DNA of 64,000 nucleotides from Mycolicibacterium canariasense (GCF_002101555.1 NZ_LQOL01000054.1:42496-106495), one strand, 5' to 3'. Numbered from the stretch's first letter, positions 1 to 8,920 are shown. The notes: generated by a model not told the origin, from the sequence alone. Numbers and translations are program-made.

Positions 1-590
1 GTGTCTTCCGTTCGGATCTGATCCTGGCGCACAGCCGGTTCAGCGGACAGGTCAACATTCCGGACGCGTTCACCAGGCTGCTGATCAGTGTGGTGGCAAC
101 GGGGCTGGCACCGCGCACCTTCTACACCGAGGACGGCTCCGGCGAGCGCCCGCGCTCCCACTACGACGGGCTGCCGGCCGATTTCGTGGCTGACGCCATC
201 ACCACCCTCGGTGGCCACAGCCTGGACGGCTTCCGCTCGTATGACGTGATGAACCCGCACGACGACGGCATTTCGCTCGATGTGATCGTGGATTGGTTGA
301 TTGACGCCGGCATCCCGATCACCCGAGTGGACGATCACAGCGAGTGGGTTCGCCGCTTCGAGGGAGCGCTGCGCGCCCTCCCGGAGCAGCAGCGGCAACG
401 CTCGGCCTTGGCGCTGTTGGATGCCTATCGGCACCCGGAGCGGCCACTGCGTGGTGCGGTGGCACCCACGGAGGTGTTCCGCGAAGCCGTGCGATCGGCG
501 AAAATCGGCCCAGCACACGATATTCCGCACATCACCGAGGACTTGATCCGCAAATACCTCACCGACCTGACCCGGCTGGGCGTGCTCTGA
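1..590 (+). CDS. car: Carboxylic acid reductase, C-terminal fragment
   Basis: Last part of the terminal reductase domain of a carboxylic acid reductase. This three-part enzyme (adenylation, carrier, reductase) converts free carboxylic acids to aldehydes with ATP and NADPH. Only about 195 codons are present; the reading frame opens at base 3 and ends at TGA 588-590. Segments such as ISLDVIVDWLIDAGIPI, ALRALPEQQRQ and KIGPAHDIPHI match the extreme C-terminus of mycobacterial CAR/FadD9 proteins as I know them. The 5' end lies outside the window. Its stop abuts the stop of the convergent antigen 85 gene with no gap. Confidence 0.88.
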   Translation, partial: VFRSDLILAHSRFSGQVNIPDAFTRLLISVVATGLAPRTFYTEDGSGERPRSHYDGLPADFVADAITTLGGHSLDGFRSYDVMNPHDDGISLDVIVDWLIDAGIPITRVDDHSEWVRRFEGALRALPEQQRQRSALALLDAYRHPERPLRGAVAPTEVFREAVRSAKIGPAHDIPHITEDLIRKYLTDLTRLGVL

Positions 591-1583
591 CTATGTGGAC
601 TTGACGCCCAGCGTGCGCTGGATGTCCGGCTTCATCTGCTGCAACTGCTGCCCCCAGTACTCCCACGCGTGCAGACCGTTGGGCGGCAGATTGAAGGTGG
701 CATTCTTGCCACCCGCCGCGAGGTAGGCCTGCTGGAAGTTCTGGTTGCTCTGCAGGGTGAGGCCCTCGAGGATGCCGGCACCCGGGTTGGCCTGGGTTGC
801 CGCCGGCGCCAGATCACCCGGCGTGCCGTTACCGCAGTAGATCCAGATCCGGGTGCCGTTGGCGACCAGTTCTGGGATGTGCAGGGTCGGGTCGTTCCGG
901 GTCCACGCCGGGTCGATCGGCGGTCCCCACATGTCGTTGGCCCGGAAGCCTCCGGCGTCGTTCATCGCCAGCCCCACCAGCGTCGGCCACCAACCTTGGG
1001 ACAGATTGAGGAAACCCGACAGCGAGCCGGCGAACACGAACCGGTCCGGATGGTAGATCGCGTAGGTGAGCGCCGGTGCGCCACCCATCGAAAGTCCCAC
1101 CACCGCATTACCACTCGGTTCGACACCCTTGTTGGCCGACAGCCAGGCAGGCAATTCTTGGTTGAGGAACGTCTCCCACTTGTAGGTCTGCGTGCCACCG
1201 TTGCCGACGGCCGGCTGATACCAGTCGGTGTAGAAACTGGACTGCCCGCCGACGGGCATCACCACCGACAACCCGGACCGGTAGTACCACTCGAACGCCG
1301 GGGTGTTGATATCCCAGCCGTTGTAGTCGTCCTGCGCGCGCAGCCCATCGAGCAGATACAGAGCGTGCGGCCCGCCCGGCTGGAACTGCACCCGGATGTC
1401 TCGCCCCATCGCCGCGGACGGCACCAGCAGGTATTCCACCGGAAGGCCCGGCCTGGAGTGCGCGGCCGCGACTCCAACCCCGGCAAATGTCGCACCAAGT
1501 GCGGGCAGCAGCGCCACCGCCAAAACACTTGCAGTCCAGCGCAACAGTCGCTTTCTCAATGGCCTCACCCCGCGTCGGTCCAT
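591..1583 (-). CDS. Antigen 85 family mycolyltransferase (FbpC-like)
   Basis: Secreted alpha/beta-hydrolase that transfers mycolic acids between trehalose monomycolate and the cell envelope. The 330-aa product has a basic N-terminus, a hydrophobic signal segment (residues 13-42), and then SRPGLPVEYL, the usual Ag85 mature start. The catalytic triad is visible: Ser165 in GLSMGG, Glu273 and His305 in LHAWEYWG. The Ag85A/B disulfide cysteines are absent (PAVGNGGTQTYKW); the only cysteine is Cys250 in the YCGNGTP motif. This, with the EGLTLQSNQ segment, makes it closer to FbpC than to FbpA/B. ATG start; a TAGGGT box at 1604-1609 on this strand could be its -10. Family call is firm, subtype is inferred. 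Confidence 0.93.
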   Translation of the reverse strand: MDRRGVRPLRKRLLRWTASVLAVALLPALGATFAGVGVAAAHSRPGLPVEYLLVPSAAMGRDIRVQFQPGGPHALYLLDGLRAQDDYNGWDINTPAFEWYYRSGLSVVMPVGGQSSFYTDWYQPAVGNGGTQTYKWETFLNQELPAWLSANKGVEPSGNAVVGLSMGGAPALTYAIYHPDRFVFAGSLSGFLNLSQGWWPTLVGLAMNDAGGFRANDMWGPPIDPAWTRNDPTLHIPELVANGTRIWIYCGNGTPGDLAPAATQANPGAGILEGLTLQSNQNFQQAYLAAGGKNATFNLPPNGLHAWEYWGQQLQQMKPDIQRTLGVKST

Positions 1584-1736
1584 CCTCTTCGATTAGCCCT
1601 TCTACCCTATTGGCCGCCCCACCCAAACCTCGGGGAGGGCACCCGTGCCGCTTCTCACATCGGCAGCGACATGCGTCGGGGGCCACTGGGAGCCGACTGC
1701 CTGCAGCGTGCGGAGCACATTCGAATCATCTCGGAC

Positions 1737-2627
1737 CTACCGCTCCCCGTGCCCTGAAGGTCCCGCCAGCACGGCGTCGCGCACTGCCGACACGGTGTGG
1801 CGTTGCCATACCGCCTGCACCGGCACCATCAGCGTGGGTTCCAGGTCGATCACCCGGACGCGGCCGCCCATGGTGACGCCGGGCTCGGTGGTCACCATGG
1901 CGATGGCGCCGGTGGTCACCGGTGCGGCCACCATCGCCGCACCCTGCACCCTGCTGACGACGTAATCCGGTTCGAAACCCGCACGGCGGCAGGCACTCAT
2001 GAGAAAGTCGCTGAAGTAAGAGGACCCGGGTGGCGCCCACAACGCCAGCCGCTCACCGGCCAGGTCGACGATGTCGACGCAGTCGGCACCGGCGAGTCGG
2101 TGCGCGCTGGGCATCGCGACGCGCACCCGGTGGTAGCCGATGACCGCGCCGGACAATTCGCCGGTGGGCGCGATCCCCCGCCGCAAGCCCAGCTGCACCG
2201 ATCCGTCCCGCGCACTCGCCGACAGCACGTCGGGATAGAGCTGACGAAATGTGAAAGACAGATCGGGGAACGCGTCGATGGCCGGTTCCATCAGCGCGTA
2301 GACCTCGGCTCCGCTCAGCGCCGGGCTGTGGCCGACCACCCAGGCGTGTTCACCGGACGCGGCGGTGCGCACGTGGGCGTGCACGGTTCGCGCGGCCGCC
2401 AACAGGGGGCGCGACTCGGCAAGCAATGCCGCCCCTGCGGCGGTGAGGGCGATACGGCGTCCGGTCCTGGTGAACAGTGCAACACCGAGATCGATTTCGA
2501 GCTGGCGGACCGAACTGCTCAGCGCCTGCTGGCTGAGGTGTAACCGGCCGGCGGCGCTGGTGAAGCTGCCCGCCTCGGCGACGGTCACAAACTGTTCCAC
2601 TCGGCGCAGGTCACGAAGCATCCACAA
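1737..2627 (-). CDS. LysR-family transcriptional regulator
   Basis: 296-aa LysR regulator. The N-terminal winged helix-turn-helix (about residues 5-65) has the typical run VAEAGSFTSAAGRLHLSQQA. A two-lobed effector-binding domain follows. It is divergent from the short-chain dehydrogenase at 2695 with a 67-bp gap, the classic arrangement for a LysR regulator that controls both itself and its neighbour; the ligand cannot be read from the sequence. There are 153 bp between its end and the antigen 85 start, so the two minus-strand genes are probably separate units. Confidence 0.9.
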   Translation of the reverse strand: MWMLRDLRRVEQFVTVAEAGSFTSAAGRLHLSQQALSSSVRQLEIDLGVALFTRTGRRIALTAAGAALLAESRPLLAAARTVHAHVRTAASGEHAWVVGHSPALSGAEVYALMEPAIDAFPDLSFTFRQLYPDVLSASARDGSVQLGLRRGIAPTGELSGAVIGYHRVRVAMPSAHRLAGADCVDIVDLAGERLALWAPPGSSYFSDFLMSACRRAGFEPDYVVSRVQGAAMVAAPVTTGAIAMVTTEPGVTMGGRVRVIDLEPTLMVPVQAVWQRHTVSAVRDAVLAGPSGHGER

Positions 2628-2682
2628 ATTCTACTTGTAGCTTCACCGGTATTTACTGTTTTTCAATTGTGCAGACTCTGGC

Positions 2683-2688
2683 TACGGT
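2683..2688 (+). promoter_or_regulatory. -10 box, leaderless promoter of the SDR gene
   Basis: TACGGT ends seven bases before the A of the ATG at 2695, so the transcript would begin at the start codon. No ribosome binding site is visible upstream of the ATG. No convincing -35 is seen. Confidence 0.5.
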
Positions 2689-2694
2689 CGTGAC

Positions 2695-3444
2695 ATGAGC
2701 ACACTCGAAGGGAAATCGGCAGTCGTCGCCGCGGGAGCCAAGAATCTCGGCGGCCTCATCAGCAAGACGCTGGCACAGCACGGCGTCAACGTCGCGGTGC
2801 ACTACAACAGCGCGGCCAGTGAGGCGGATGCGGATCGAACGGTGGCCGAAGTGACCGCCGCCGGAGCGCAAGCCATCAAGGTCCAGGGTGACCTCACCGT
2901 TCCTGCCAACATCACCGCGCTGTTCGACGCAGCGGTCGGGGCATTCGGCAGTGTGGACATCGCCGTGAACACCGTCGGCAAGGTACTGCGGAAGCCGATT
3001 CTGGAAACCACTGAAGCCGAATACGATTCGATGTTCGACATCAACGCCAAGGCCGCGTACTTCTTCATCCAGGAAGCCGGTCGGCGACTCAACGACCAGG
3101 GCAGCCTGACCACCATCGTGACCTCACTGCTGGCCGCCTACACCGACGGCTACTCCACGTACGCCGGTGCCAAGTCACCGGTGGAGCACTTCGTCCGGGC
3201 CGCCTCCAAGGAATTCGCGCCCCGCCTGATCAACGTCAACAACATCGCACCCGGGCCGATGGACACCCCGTTCTTCTATCCGCAGGAGACCCCGGAGCGC
3301 GCCGAGTTTCATGCCAGCCAGGCCATGGGCAACCGGTTGACCGACATCACCGACATCGCTCCGCTGGCGGTCTTCCTTGCCGGCGAAGGGCATTGGATCA
3401 CCGGGCAGACGATCTTCGCCAACGGCGGATACACCACGCGTTGA
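2695..3444 (+). CDS. Short-chain dehydrogenase/reductase
   Basis: 249-aa NAD(P)-dependent oxidoreductase of the SDR superfamily. The N-terminal cofactor loop is AAGAKNLGGLIS, a variant of TGxxxGIG. The active site has Ser in VTSLLAAY and the YxxxK pair in STYAGAK; the family NAG motif appears as NTVG. The C-terminal GQTIFANGGYTTR is the usual SDR end (TG..I.VDGG). Substrate unknown; the loop hints at a keto-acyl or sugar reductase but does not decide it. Probably regulated by the divergent LysR gene, and likely a leaderless message. Confidence 0.9.
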   Translation: MSTLEGKSAVVAAGAKNLGGLISKTLAQHGVNVAVHYNSAASEADADRTVAEVTAAGAQAIKVQGDLTVPANITALFDAAVGAFGSVDIAVNTVGKVLRKPILETTEAEYDSMFDINAKAAYFFIQEAGRRLNDQGSLTTIVTSLLAAYTDGYSTYAGAKSPVEHFVRAASKEFAPRLINVNNIAPGPMDTPFFYPQETPERAEFHASQAMGNRLTDITDIAPLAVFLAGEGHWITGQTIFANGGYTTR

Positions 3445-3498
3445 GGGTGTGCCGCGGGATCGCCACGCTCACCGCTCGACCGCATTGACCGCCGGGGA

Positions 3499-4251
3499 CT
3501 ATTGCTGCACAGCGCACGACGTTGCGCGCAGTTCCGTCGCGGCCTCGGCGTCCACGCTGACCCGGACGTCCGGATGACGCCGTAGGAGGCTCGCCGGGCA
3601 TCGGTCGGTGATCGGACCGTACAACGCCGCGGCCACCGCGCCGGCCTTGCGCTCCCCGAACGCGACCAGCTCGATGCGGCGGGCGCGCATGATGGTCGCC
3701 AGACCTTGGGTCAGGCATTCCTGGGGAACCGCGTCCAGCGAGGGGAAGAACCGGGCGTTGGCCATCCGAGTGGATCGGGTGAGGCTGGCTCGATGGGTGG
3801 TGGCGGTGAACGGTGTGCCCGGCTCGTTGAAACCGATGTGGCCGTTCTCGCCGATGCCCAGGATCTGCAGATCCACCGTGGTGCCGGCGAGCGCCATCTC
3901 ATAGGCCGCGGCGGCCGCGTCAGGATCCGCGGCGGCACCGTCAGGGACATGCAGCGAGGCCGTGTCCAGACCCAGCGGTTCGATGAGCACACGCTCGAGC
4001 ACCGCCCGATAGGACTGTGGATCGCCGTGCGGCAGACCGATGTACTCGTCCAGGGCGAACCAGCTGACCCCCGATGCGTCGAGGCCGTCGTCGATGTGGC
4101 GCGCCAGGGCGCGATAGACCGGCTCCGGTGACGACCCGGTCGCCACACCGACGACCGCGTCGGGTTTGGCGCGGATCAGCGCCGCTATCCGCTCCGCCAC
4201 TCGGGATCCGGTGGCGTCGGCATCGGCGCTGATCTCGACGACGGGCGTCAC
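3499..4251 (-). CDS. nagB: Glucosamine-6-phosphate deaminase
   Basis: 250-aa enzyme that converts glucosamine-6-phosphate to fructose-6-phosphate and ammonia. Family landmarks are VVGVATGSSPEPVYRAL (phosphate loop), FALDEYIGLP (catalytic Asp), and LGIGENGHIGFNEPG with its catalytic His. Starts with GTG at 4251, overlapping the stop of the GH4 gene by 4 bp, so translation is coupled; it is the last gene of the deoR-GH4-nagB operon. Its presence points to an amino sugar as the substrate of the locus, yet no N-acetylglucosamine-6-phosphate deacetylase (nagA) lies nearby. Confidence 0.92.
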   Translation of the reverse strand: MTPVVEISADADATGSRVAERIAALIRAKPDAVVGVATGSSPEPVYRALARHIDDGLDASGVSWFALDEYIGLPHGDPQSYRAVLERVLIEPLGLDTASLHVPDGAAADPDAAAAAYEMALAGTTVDLQILGIGENGHIGFNEPGTPFTATTHRASLTRSTRMANARFFPSLDAVPQECLTQGLATIMRARRIELVAFGERKAGAVAAALYGPITDRCPASLLRRHPDVRVSVDAEAATELRATSCAVQQ

Positions 4252-5624
4252 GCTACCTTCGAACGCTTGGCCAGCACCCGGGCGATATCGGGGTTGGCAT
4301 CGACGTAACGCGCCAGCAGTTCACGTGCCACGCCCACCGAGTCGACCAGCGGGTGCAGGGCGAACGCCTTGAGCGCCTCGGTGCTCGATCCGGTGGTTGC
4401 CGCGGTGATGGTATGCCGCTCAACGGCTTTCACCTGCTGCATCAAACCGAGCTGATGCAGATCCGGCTGCGTTTCCAGGGTCAGCGGATGGACACCGTTG
4501 GCATCCACCATCGTCGACACCTCGACCACCGCGTCGGCGGGTAGTCCGTGGATGGTGCCGCGGTTGCGGACGTTGAGGATCATCGTCCGCTTCTCGTTGC
4601 GGCTGATCGCGGCCATCACCCCGAGGGCCACACCGGCGTAGCCCAGGTGCGCCGGGTCGGTCTCACGCTCCCGCTCGATGACCGGGGCGCCCTGCACTCC
4701 GCCCTTGGCCTCGGCCATATAGCTCGCACCACGCTCGTCGACCGCGGCGGTCCACAGTTTGGCCGCGATCTCCGGTTGGGCGGCGGCGTCGGTGAAGAAC
4801 CGCCCCTGGGTCTCCAGCAGGAAATCACCACGGGTCTGCGGGGATTCGAGGATGCGCCGGACGGCGTCACGGTGGAAGTAGTAGTAGTACAGATACTCGT
4901 TGGGGATGACGTCGAGCGTCCGGATCCAGTCGACCCCGAAGACCTGCGCCTCCTCCAACCGCTTCAGCCGCGACTCGTCGGCCAGCAGATCCGGCAGCAC
5001 GTCGCGGCCGTCGACCAGCACCCGGCGCATCCAGCCGAGGTGGTTCAGGCCGACGTAGTCCATGTCGATGCGGGTGTGGTCATGGCCGAGAACCCCTGCC
5101 ACCCGTCGACCCAAACCCGATGGCGTGTCACAGATGCCGAGGGCCCTGTCGCCCAGGACGCTCTGTAGCGCCTCGGTGATGATCCCGGCGGGATTGGTGA
5201 AATTGAGGAAGTAGGCGTCGGGGGCGACTCGACGGATCGTCTCGGCGATGTCGAGCATCACCGGTACGGTGCGCAGCGCGTAGGCGATGCCTCCGGGTCC
5301 GGTTGTCTCCTGCCCGATCACGTTGAGGTCCAACGCAACGTGTTCGTCGCAGCAGCGCTGCTCGACGCCACCGACGCGTACGGCCGCGAAGATGAAATCG
5401 GCGCCCTCCAGTGCCGGTTCCAGTTGGGTGTAGGTCCGCAGGGTCGGCGGGTCGGCGAACCCGGCGGCAAGCTGCTCGAGGATCGTGGTGATGGTGGCCA
5501 GCCGGCCCTCGTCGACGTCGTAGAGCGCGACCTCGGTCACCCGGGGCGAGCCCTGATCGCGGATCAGGGCCTGCCAGACGTAGGGAGTGCGGAATCCGCC
5601 TCCGCCGAGGATCGTGAGTTTCAT
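4248..5624 (-). CDS. GH4 family 6-phospho-glycosidase
   Basis: 458-aa member of glycoside hydrolase family 4, a group that uses NAD+ and a divalent metal in a redox-elimination mechanism. The N-terminal MKLTILGGGGFRTP is the Rossmann NAD loop; NFTNPAGIITEAL, GICDTPSGLGRR (metal-site Cys) and YVGLNHLGW (metal-site His) are family hallmarks. GH4 proteins of this type usually act on 6-phospho-beta-glucosides, commonly delivered by a PTS; here the neighbours are an ABC importer and a kinase, so the phosphate must be added inside the cell. It overlaps both operon partners by 4 bp. Confidence 0.9.
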   Translation of the reverse strand: MKLTILGGGGFRTPYVWQALIRDQGSPRVTEVALYDVDEGRLATITTILEQLAAGFADPPTLRTYTQLEPALEGADFIFAAVRVGGVEQRCCDEHVALDLNVIGQETTGPGGIAYALRTVPVMLDIAETIRRVAPDAYFLNFTNPAGIITEALQSVLGDRALGICDTPSGLGRRVAGVLGHDHTRIDMDYVGLNHLGWMRRVLVDGRDVLPDLLADESRLKRLEEAQVFGVDWIRTLDVIPNEYLYYYYFHRDAVRRILESPQTRGDFLLETQGRFFTDAAAQPEIAAKLWTAAVDERGASYMAEAKGGVQGAPVIERERETDPAHLGYAGVALGVMAAISRNEKRTMILNVRNRGTIHGLPADAVVEVSTMVDANGVHPLTLETQPDLHQLGLMQQVKAVERHTITAATTGSSTEALKAFALHPLVDSVGVARELLARYVDANPDIARVLAKRSKVA

Positions 5625-6397
5625 GCGACGATGACCTTTCTGCCGGCCTCCCGGCGATGCGCGAGTTCGTCGTGGGGCGTGCCCGCCGTGGTGATGAGCA
5701 CATCGACTTCATCGAGAGAACACAGGCGCAGCGCGCCCGAGCCTGGAAATTTCAGTTCACTGGCCAGCAGCACGATGCGCTGCGACGCCGCGATGAGGGC
5801 CTGTTTGATCGGCGCTTCGACGGCCATGTTGTCCAGCACGTGGCCGCCACGAACTCCGGTGCAGCTCAAGAACATCATGTCGGCGCTGAGTTGGCCGATG
5901 ACCTGTTCGGCCAGCGGGCCGACCAGTGACTGTTGATTGCGCCGCAGCACCCCGCCCAGCAGCACCACTTCGACGACGTCGTCGTCGCGAACCTCGTCGA
6001 GGACCGCCAGGTTCGAGGTGATGATGGTGACCGGGCGCCCCCGCAGTTCACGTGCCACCAACTGGGTCGTCGAGCCGATGTCGAGCACCACGACGTCGCC
6101 GTCGGAGACCAGTTGCGCCGCCTCGGTCGCCATCTTGCGACGCAGCTCCAGATCGCCGCGGGTGTCGGAGGTGAACGGGTCCTCGACGCTGCCCGAGTCG
6201 GTGATGTTGGCCCGGCTTCCCTGCGTCAGCATGGCCCCGCCGTAGAGACGCTCGAGCTGGCCACCCTTGGCGAGGATGTCCAGATCGCGGCGGATGGTCG
6301 ACTCGCTCACCCCCAGCGCCGCGGCGAGCTGCACCACGGACTGGCCGCCACCGGCGAGCGCGGCCAGGATGCGTTCGTGACGCTGGGCAAGAAACAT
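5621..6397 (-). CDS. DeoR-family sugar regulator
   Basis: 258-aa DeoR-type repressor. Residues 1-55 form the winged HTH (AQRHERILAALAGGGQSVVQ, then VSESTIRRDLDIL); the rest is the sugar-phosphate sensing domain (DIGSTTQLVARELRG, ITSNLAVL). The frame is open to 6505, but I chose ATG at 6397 because homology begins there (MFLAQRHERI) and a TACGAT -10 box lies exactly upstream for a leaderless start. It heads the operon with GH4 and nagB and is divergent from the pfkB/ABC operon. It probably represses both from the repeats at 6425-6461. Confidence 0.9.
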   Translation of the reverse strand: MFLAQRHERILAALAGGGQSVVQLAAALGVSESTIRRDLDILAKGGQLERLYGGAMLTQGSRANITDSGSVEDPFTSDTRGDLELRRKMATEAAQLVSDGDVVVLDIGSTTQLVARELRGRPVTIITSNLAVLDEVRDDDVVEVVLLGGVLRRNQQSLVGPLAEQVIGQLSADMMFLSCTGVRGGHVLDNMAVEAPIKQALIAASQRIVLLASELKFPGSGALRLCSLDEVDVLITTAGTPHDELAHRREAGRKVIVA

Positions 6398-6403
6398 GCC
6401 CGG

Positions 6404-6409
6404 ATCGTA
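6404..6409 (-). promoter_or_regulatory. -10 box, leaderless promoter of deoR
   Basis: On the minus strand TACGAT ends seven bases before the A of the ATG at 6397. This placement decides the start codon of the regulator. Confidence 0.5.
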
Positions 6410-6424
6410 CCCAGAGAATGATTG

Positions 6425-6461
6425 ACTTTGCACAACTTTGGAGGACTTCTGGAAAACTTTT
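6425..6461. promoter_or_regulatory. Phased ACTTT repeats, candidate DeoR operator
   Basis: Four direct copies on the plus strand: ACTTTG at 6425-6430, ACTTTG at 6435-6440, ACTTCT at 6445-6450 and ACTTTT at 6456-6461, starting 10, 10 and 11 bp apart and so on one face of the helix. They lie between the deoR promoter and the pfkB promoter. DeoR-family repressors are known to bind repeated sites between divergent units; the link to this regulator is inferred. Confidence 0.5.
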
Positions 6462-6493
6462 CGCAAAATAACCCACGAGAGACGATCAAGAAA

Positions 6494-6499
6494 CATAAT
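6494..6499 (+). promoter_or_regulatory. -10 box candidate for the pfkB-ABC operon
   Basis: CATAAT matches the -10 consensus at five of six positions; the expected start is near 6506, giving a leader of about 67 nt before the GTG at 6573. No good -35 is seen, as is common for an activated or repressed mycobacterial promoter. Confidence 0.35.
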
Positions 6500-6572
6500 C
6501 GTCATGCAAGCCGGTCACGCTGACCGCGCAAAGACCACCAAACTCTTTCAAAACAGGTGGAGGTACCCACGA

Positions 6573-7562
6573 GTGACCGATCGTGAGATCGACGTACTGG
6601 TCTCGGGCCGGGTGTTCAGCGATCTGGTGTTCACCGGCGTCGAGGCGCCGGCACCGGGAGCAGAGGTGTACGCGCGGGACTTCGCCATATCGCCCGGCGG
6701 TGCCGCCAACCGGGCGGTCGCGGCGGCCCGGTTGGGGGCATACACCGCGTTGGTGACCGAACTCGGCGATGACCCGATCGGTTGCATCATCGAGCGCACC
6801 CTGCGCGGCGAACCGAATCTCGATCTACGCTTCGCCGTCCAGCACGCCGAATACCAGAACCCCATCACGGTGGCCATCACCGACGGGCACGACCGATCCT
6901 TCGTGACCTTCGAGCAGCAGCCCCCGCATCTGCCGTCCTGGCCCGATTCGACTCCCGTACGCGTCGCCCATGTCGGCATGGGCCGTGGCCCCATCGACAC
7001 CGATGCGGCGCGGCTACGCGCCAAGGGCACCACACTCGTGGGCGGCGTGGGTTGGGACCCGTCGGGCCAGTGGTCGGAGGCCTTGCTCGACCAACTCGAC
7101 GCCATCGACATCCTCATCGTCAACGAGGTCGAAGCCCTCGCCTACACCCGCGCGCAGACCGCCGATGCCGCGCTCGACATCCTCGCCGAGCGGGTGGGCC
7201 TGGCCGTCATCACGTTGGGGCCGGGCGGTGCGCTGGCCGCCGAGGGAGCGGACCGGCTGCAGGTCCCGGCGATCACCGTCCGGGCGGTGGACCCAACAGG
7301 AGCCGGCGACGCCTTCACCGCGGCGTTCATGGCTGCCACGGCATGGGACTGGCAGCTGGATCAACGCCTGCGATTGGCCAGCGTCAGCGCCACCTGCTCG
7401 GTACGCGGCGCCGGCGGTGCCCGCAGCGCACCCCGTCCCGCCGACATCGCCGATCTGCTCGCCGAGCAACACCACGACCCGCACTGGGCACCGGTCCGCG
7501 ATTGGGCCGAACAGCACCGCAATTCCCCCATCCCTGCGACACCAGGAGCGCTCTCGCTATGA
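6573..7562 (+). CDS. PfkB-family carbohydrate kinase
   Basis: 329-aa sugar kinase of the ribokinase/PfkB fold. N-terminal signature SPGGAANRAVAAARLGA and C-terminal anion-hole motif DPTGAGDAFTAAF with the catalytic Asp. The frame is open from 6438, but GTG at 6573 is preferred: it follows a strong ribosome site (AGGTGGAGGT, 6555-6564) and begins just before the first strand (REIDVLVSGRV). The stop overlaps the start of the binding protein by 4 bp. As the first gene of a sugar importer operon it presumably phosphorylates the imported sugar, supplying the phospho-substrate needed by GH4 or NagB. Confidence 0.9.
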   Translation: MTDREIDVLVSGRVFSDLVFTGVEAPAPGAEVYARDFAISPGGAANRAVAAARLGAYTALVTELGDDPIGCIIERTLRGEPNLDLRFAVQHAEYQNPITVAITDGHDRSFVTFEQQPPHLPSWPDSTPVRVAHVGMGRGPIDTDAARLRAKGTTLVGGVGWDPSGQWSEALLDQLDAIDILIVNEVEALAYTRAQTADAALDILAERVGLAVITLGPGGALAAEGADRLQVPAITVRAVDPTGAGDAFTAAFMAATAWDWQLDQRLRLASVSATCSVRGAGGARSAPRPADIADLLAEQHHDPHWAPVRDWAEQHRNSPIPATPGALSL

Positions 7563-8920
7563 CCAGAACCCGCCTCTATCGACTCGGGGCCGCCGTTGCC
7601 ACGGCCGCCACGTTGCTGATCGCGACCGCGTGTGCGCCCGGCCCATCCGGTGGCGGTACCCCCGCCGCCCCCACCAACGAGGTCTCCAAGGACATCTCCT
7701 CGGCAGGCCCGGTCACACTGTCGGTGTGGGACCAGAACACCGACGGCGGCATGGTGAAGGCCCAGGAACAGCTCAACACCGAGTTCCAGAAGATGTACCC
7801 GAACGTCACGATCAAGCGGACCGTCGAGTCGTTCAGCGACTTGAAGTCCACCCTGAAACTGGCGCTCTCCAGCAACACTCCGCCCGACGTGGTGCAGGCC
7901 AACCAGGGGTACCCGGACATGGGTGCATTCGTCGCGGCCGGGATGCTGCGTCCGATGAACGACTACGCCAAGCTCTACGGCTGGGACACCTACTATCCCG
8001 AAAGCCTGCTCAAGCAGAACAGTTTCAGCAGTGACGGCAAGACCTGGCAGGGCGACACCCTCTTCGGTGTCTCGCAAACCGGCGAGGTCGTGGGCATTTA
8101 TTACAACCGTGAGAAGCTGGCTTCACTCGGCCTGTCCGCACCGACCACACTCGGTGAGTTGGACGCCGCGATGGCCGCCGCCAAGGCCAAGGGCATGCTG
8201 CCGATGGCTTTCGGCAATCTCGACAAGTCGCCCGGTATCCACATGTTCGGTGTCGTCCAGGCCGCAGTAGCCGGTGCGCCGGCGGTGAAGAATCTGGTCA
8301 GCGGCCGCGAGGGTGCCTGGACCGATCCGGCATCGCTGAAAGCCGCCCAACAGGTCGCCGCGTGGTCTGCCGAGGGCTATCTGACGCCGGGAACCAACGG
8401 TGTCTCGCGTGACGACGCCGTCGCCACCTTCGGCAAGGGCGGAGCGCTGTTCACCCTCACCGGAACCTGGTTGCAGCAGCCCTTGCAGGATGCCTTGGGC
8501 GACAATGTCGGTTTCACCACCCTGACTTCCGATGACGGCAAGCCTGCCACCACCGGCGGGCAGGGCCTGGCGTGGGCCATCACGTCCAAGTCCGCTCATC
8601 CCGACGTCGCCGCCGCCTACATCGACTTCGTCACCAACGCCAAAGCCGCTCAGGTGCTGCTCGATTCGGGCAATCTGCCCACGGTTCTGCCGACGGGCTA
8701 CGAACCGAAGGCGAACACATTGGCCGCCGACATCGCGACGCGGTATCGCGAGACGCAGAAGGCCGATGGCGTGGTGCCCTATCTCGACTACAGCACGCCG
8801 ACCTTCTACGACACCATCACCACGGGCATGCAGGAACTGCTCGGCGGCCAGGTCGATCCGCAACAGTTCGTCGATTCGCTACAGAAGGATTACGCCGCCT
8901 TCCTGAAGAACCAGAAATGA
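7559..8920 (+). CDS. Sugar ABC transporter substrate-binding lipoprotein
   Basis: 453-aa extracellular solute-binding protein of the carbohydrate (family 1) type. Signal segment with lipobox LIATAC, so it is lipid-anchored at about residue 22. The mature domain starts with VTLSVWDQNTDGG and contains TLKLALSSNTPPDVVQANQG, typical of sugar-binding proteins of CUT1 importers. The ATG at 7559 overlaps the kinase stop (ATGA) and has AGGAG at 7543-7547. It feeds the two permeases downstream. The ligand cannot be read from the sequence; context suggests an amino sugar or beta-linked disaccharide. Confidence 0.9.
   Translation: MTRTRLYRLGAAVATAATLLIATACAPGPSGGGTPAAPTNEVSKDISSAGPVTLSVWDQNTDGGMVKAQEQLNTEFQKMYPNVTIKRTVESFSDLKSTLKLALSSNTPPDVVQANQGYPDMGAFVAAGMLRPMNDYAKLYGWDTYYPESLLKQNSFSSDGKTWQGDTLFGVSQTGEVVGIYYNREKLASLGLSAPTTLGELDAAMAAAKAKGMLPMAFGNLDKSPGIHMFGVVQAAVAGAPAVKNLVSGREGAWTDPASLKAAQQVAAWSAEGYLTPGTNGVSRDDAVATFGKGGALFTLTGTWLQQPLQDALGDNVGFTTLTSDDGKPATTGGQGLAWAITSKSAHPDVAAAYIDFVTNAKAAQVLLDSGNLPTVLPTGYEPKANTLAADIATRYRETQKADGVVPYLDYSTPTFYDTITTGMQELLGGQVDPQQFVDSLQKDYAAFLKNQK

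Noticed and set aside
669..1757. 362-aa plus-strand open frame across the antigen 85 gene
   Set aside because: It is antisense to a protein with a complete Ag85 active site and has a random Arg/Gly-rich composition.
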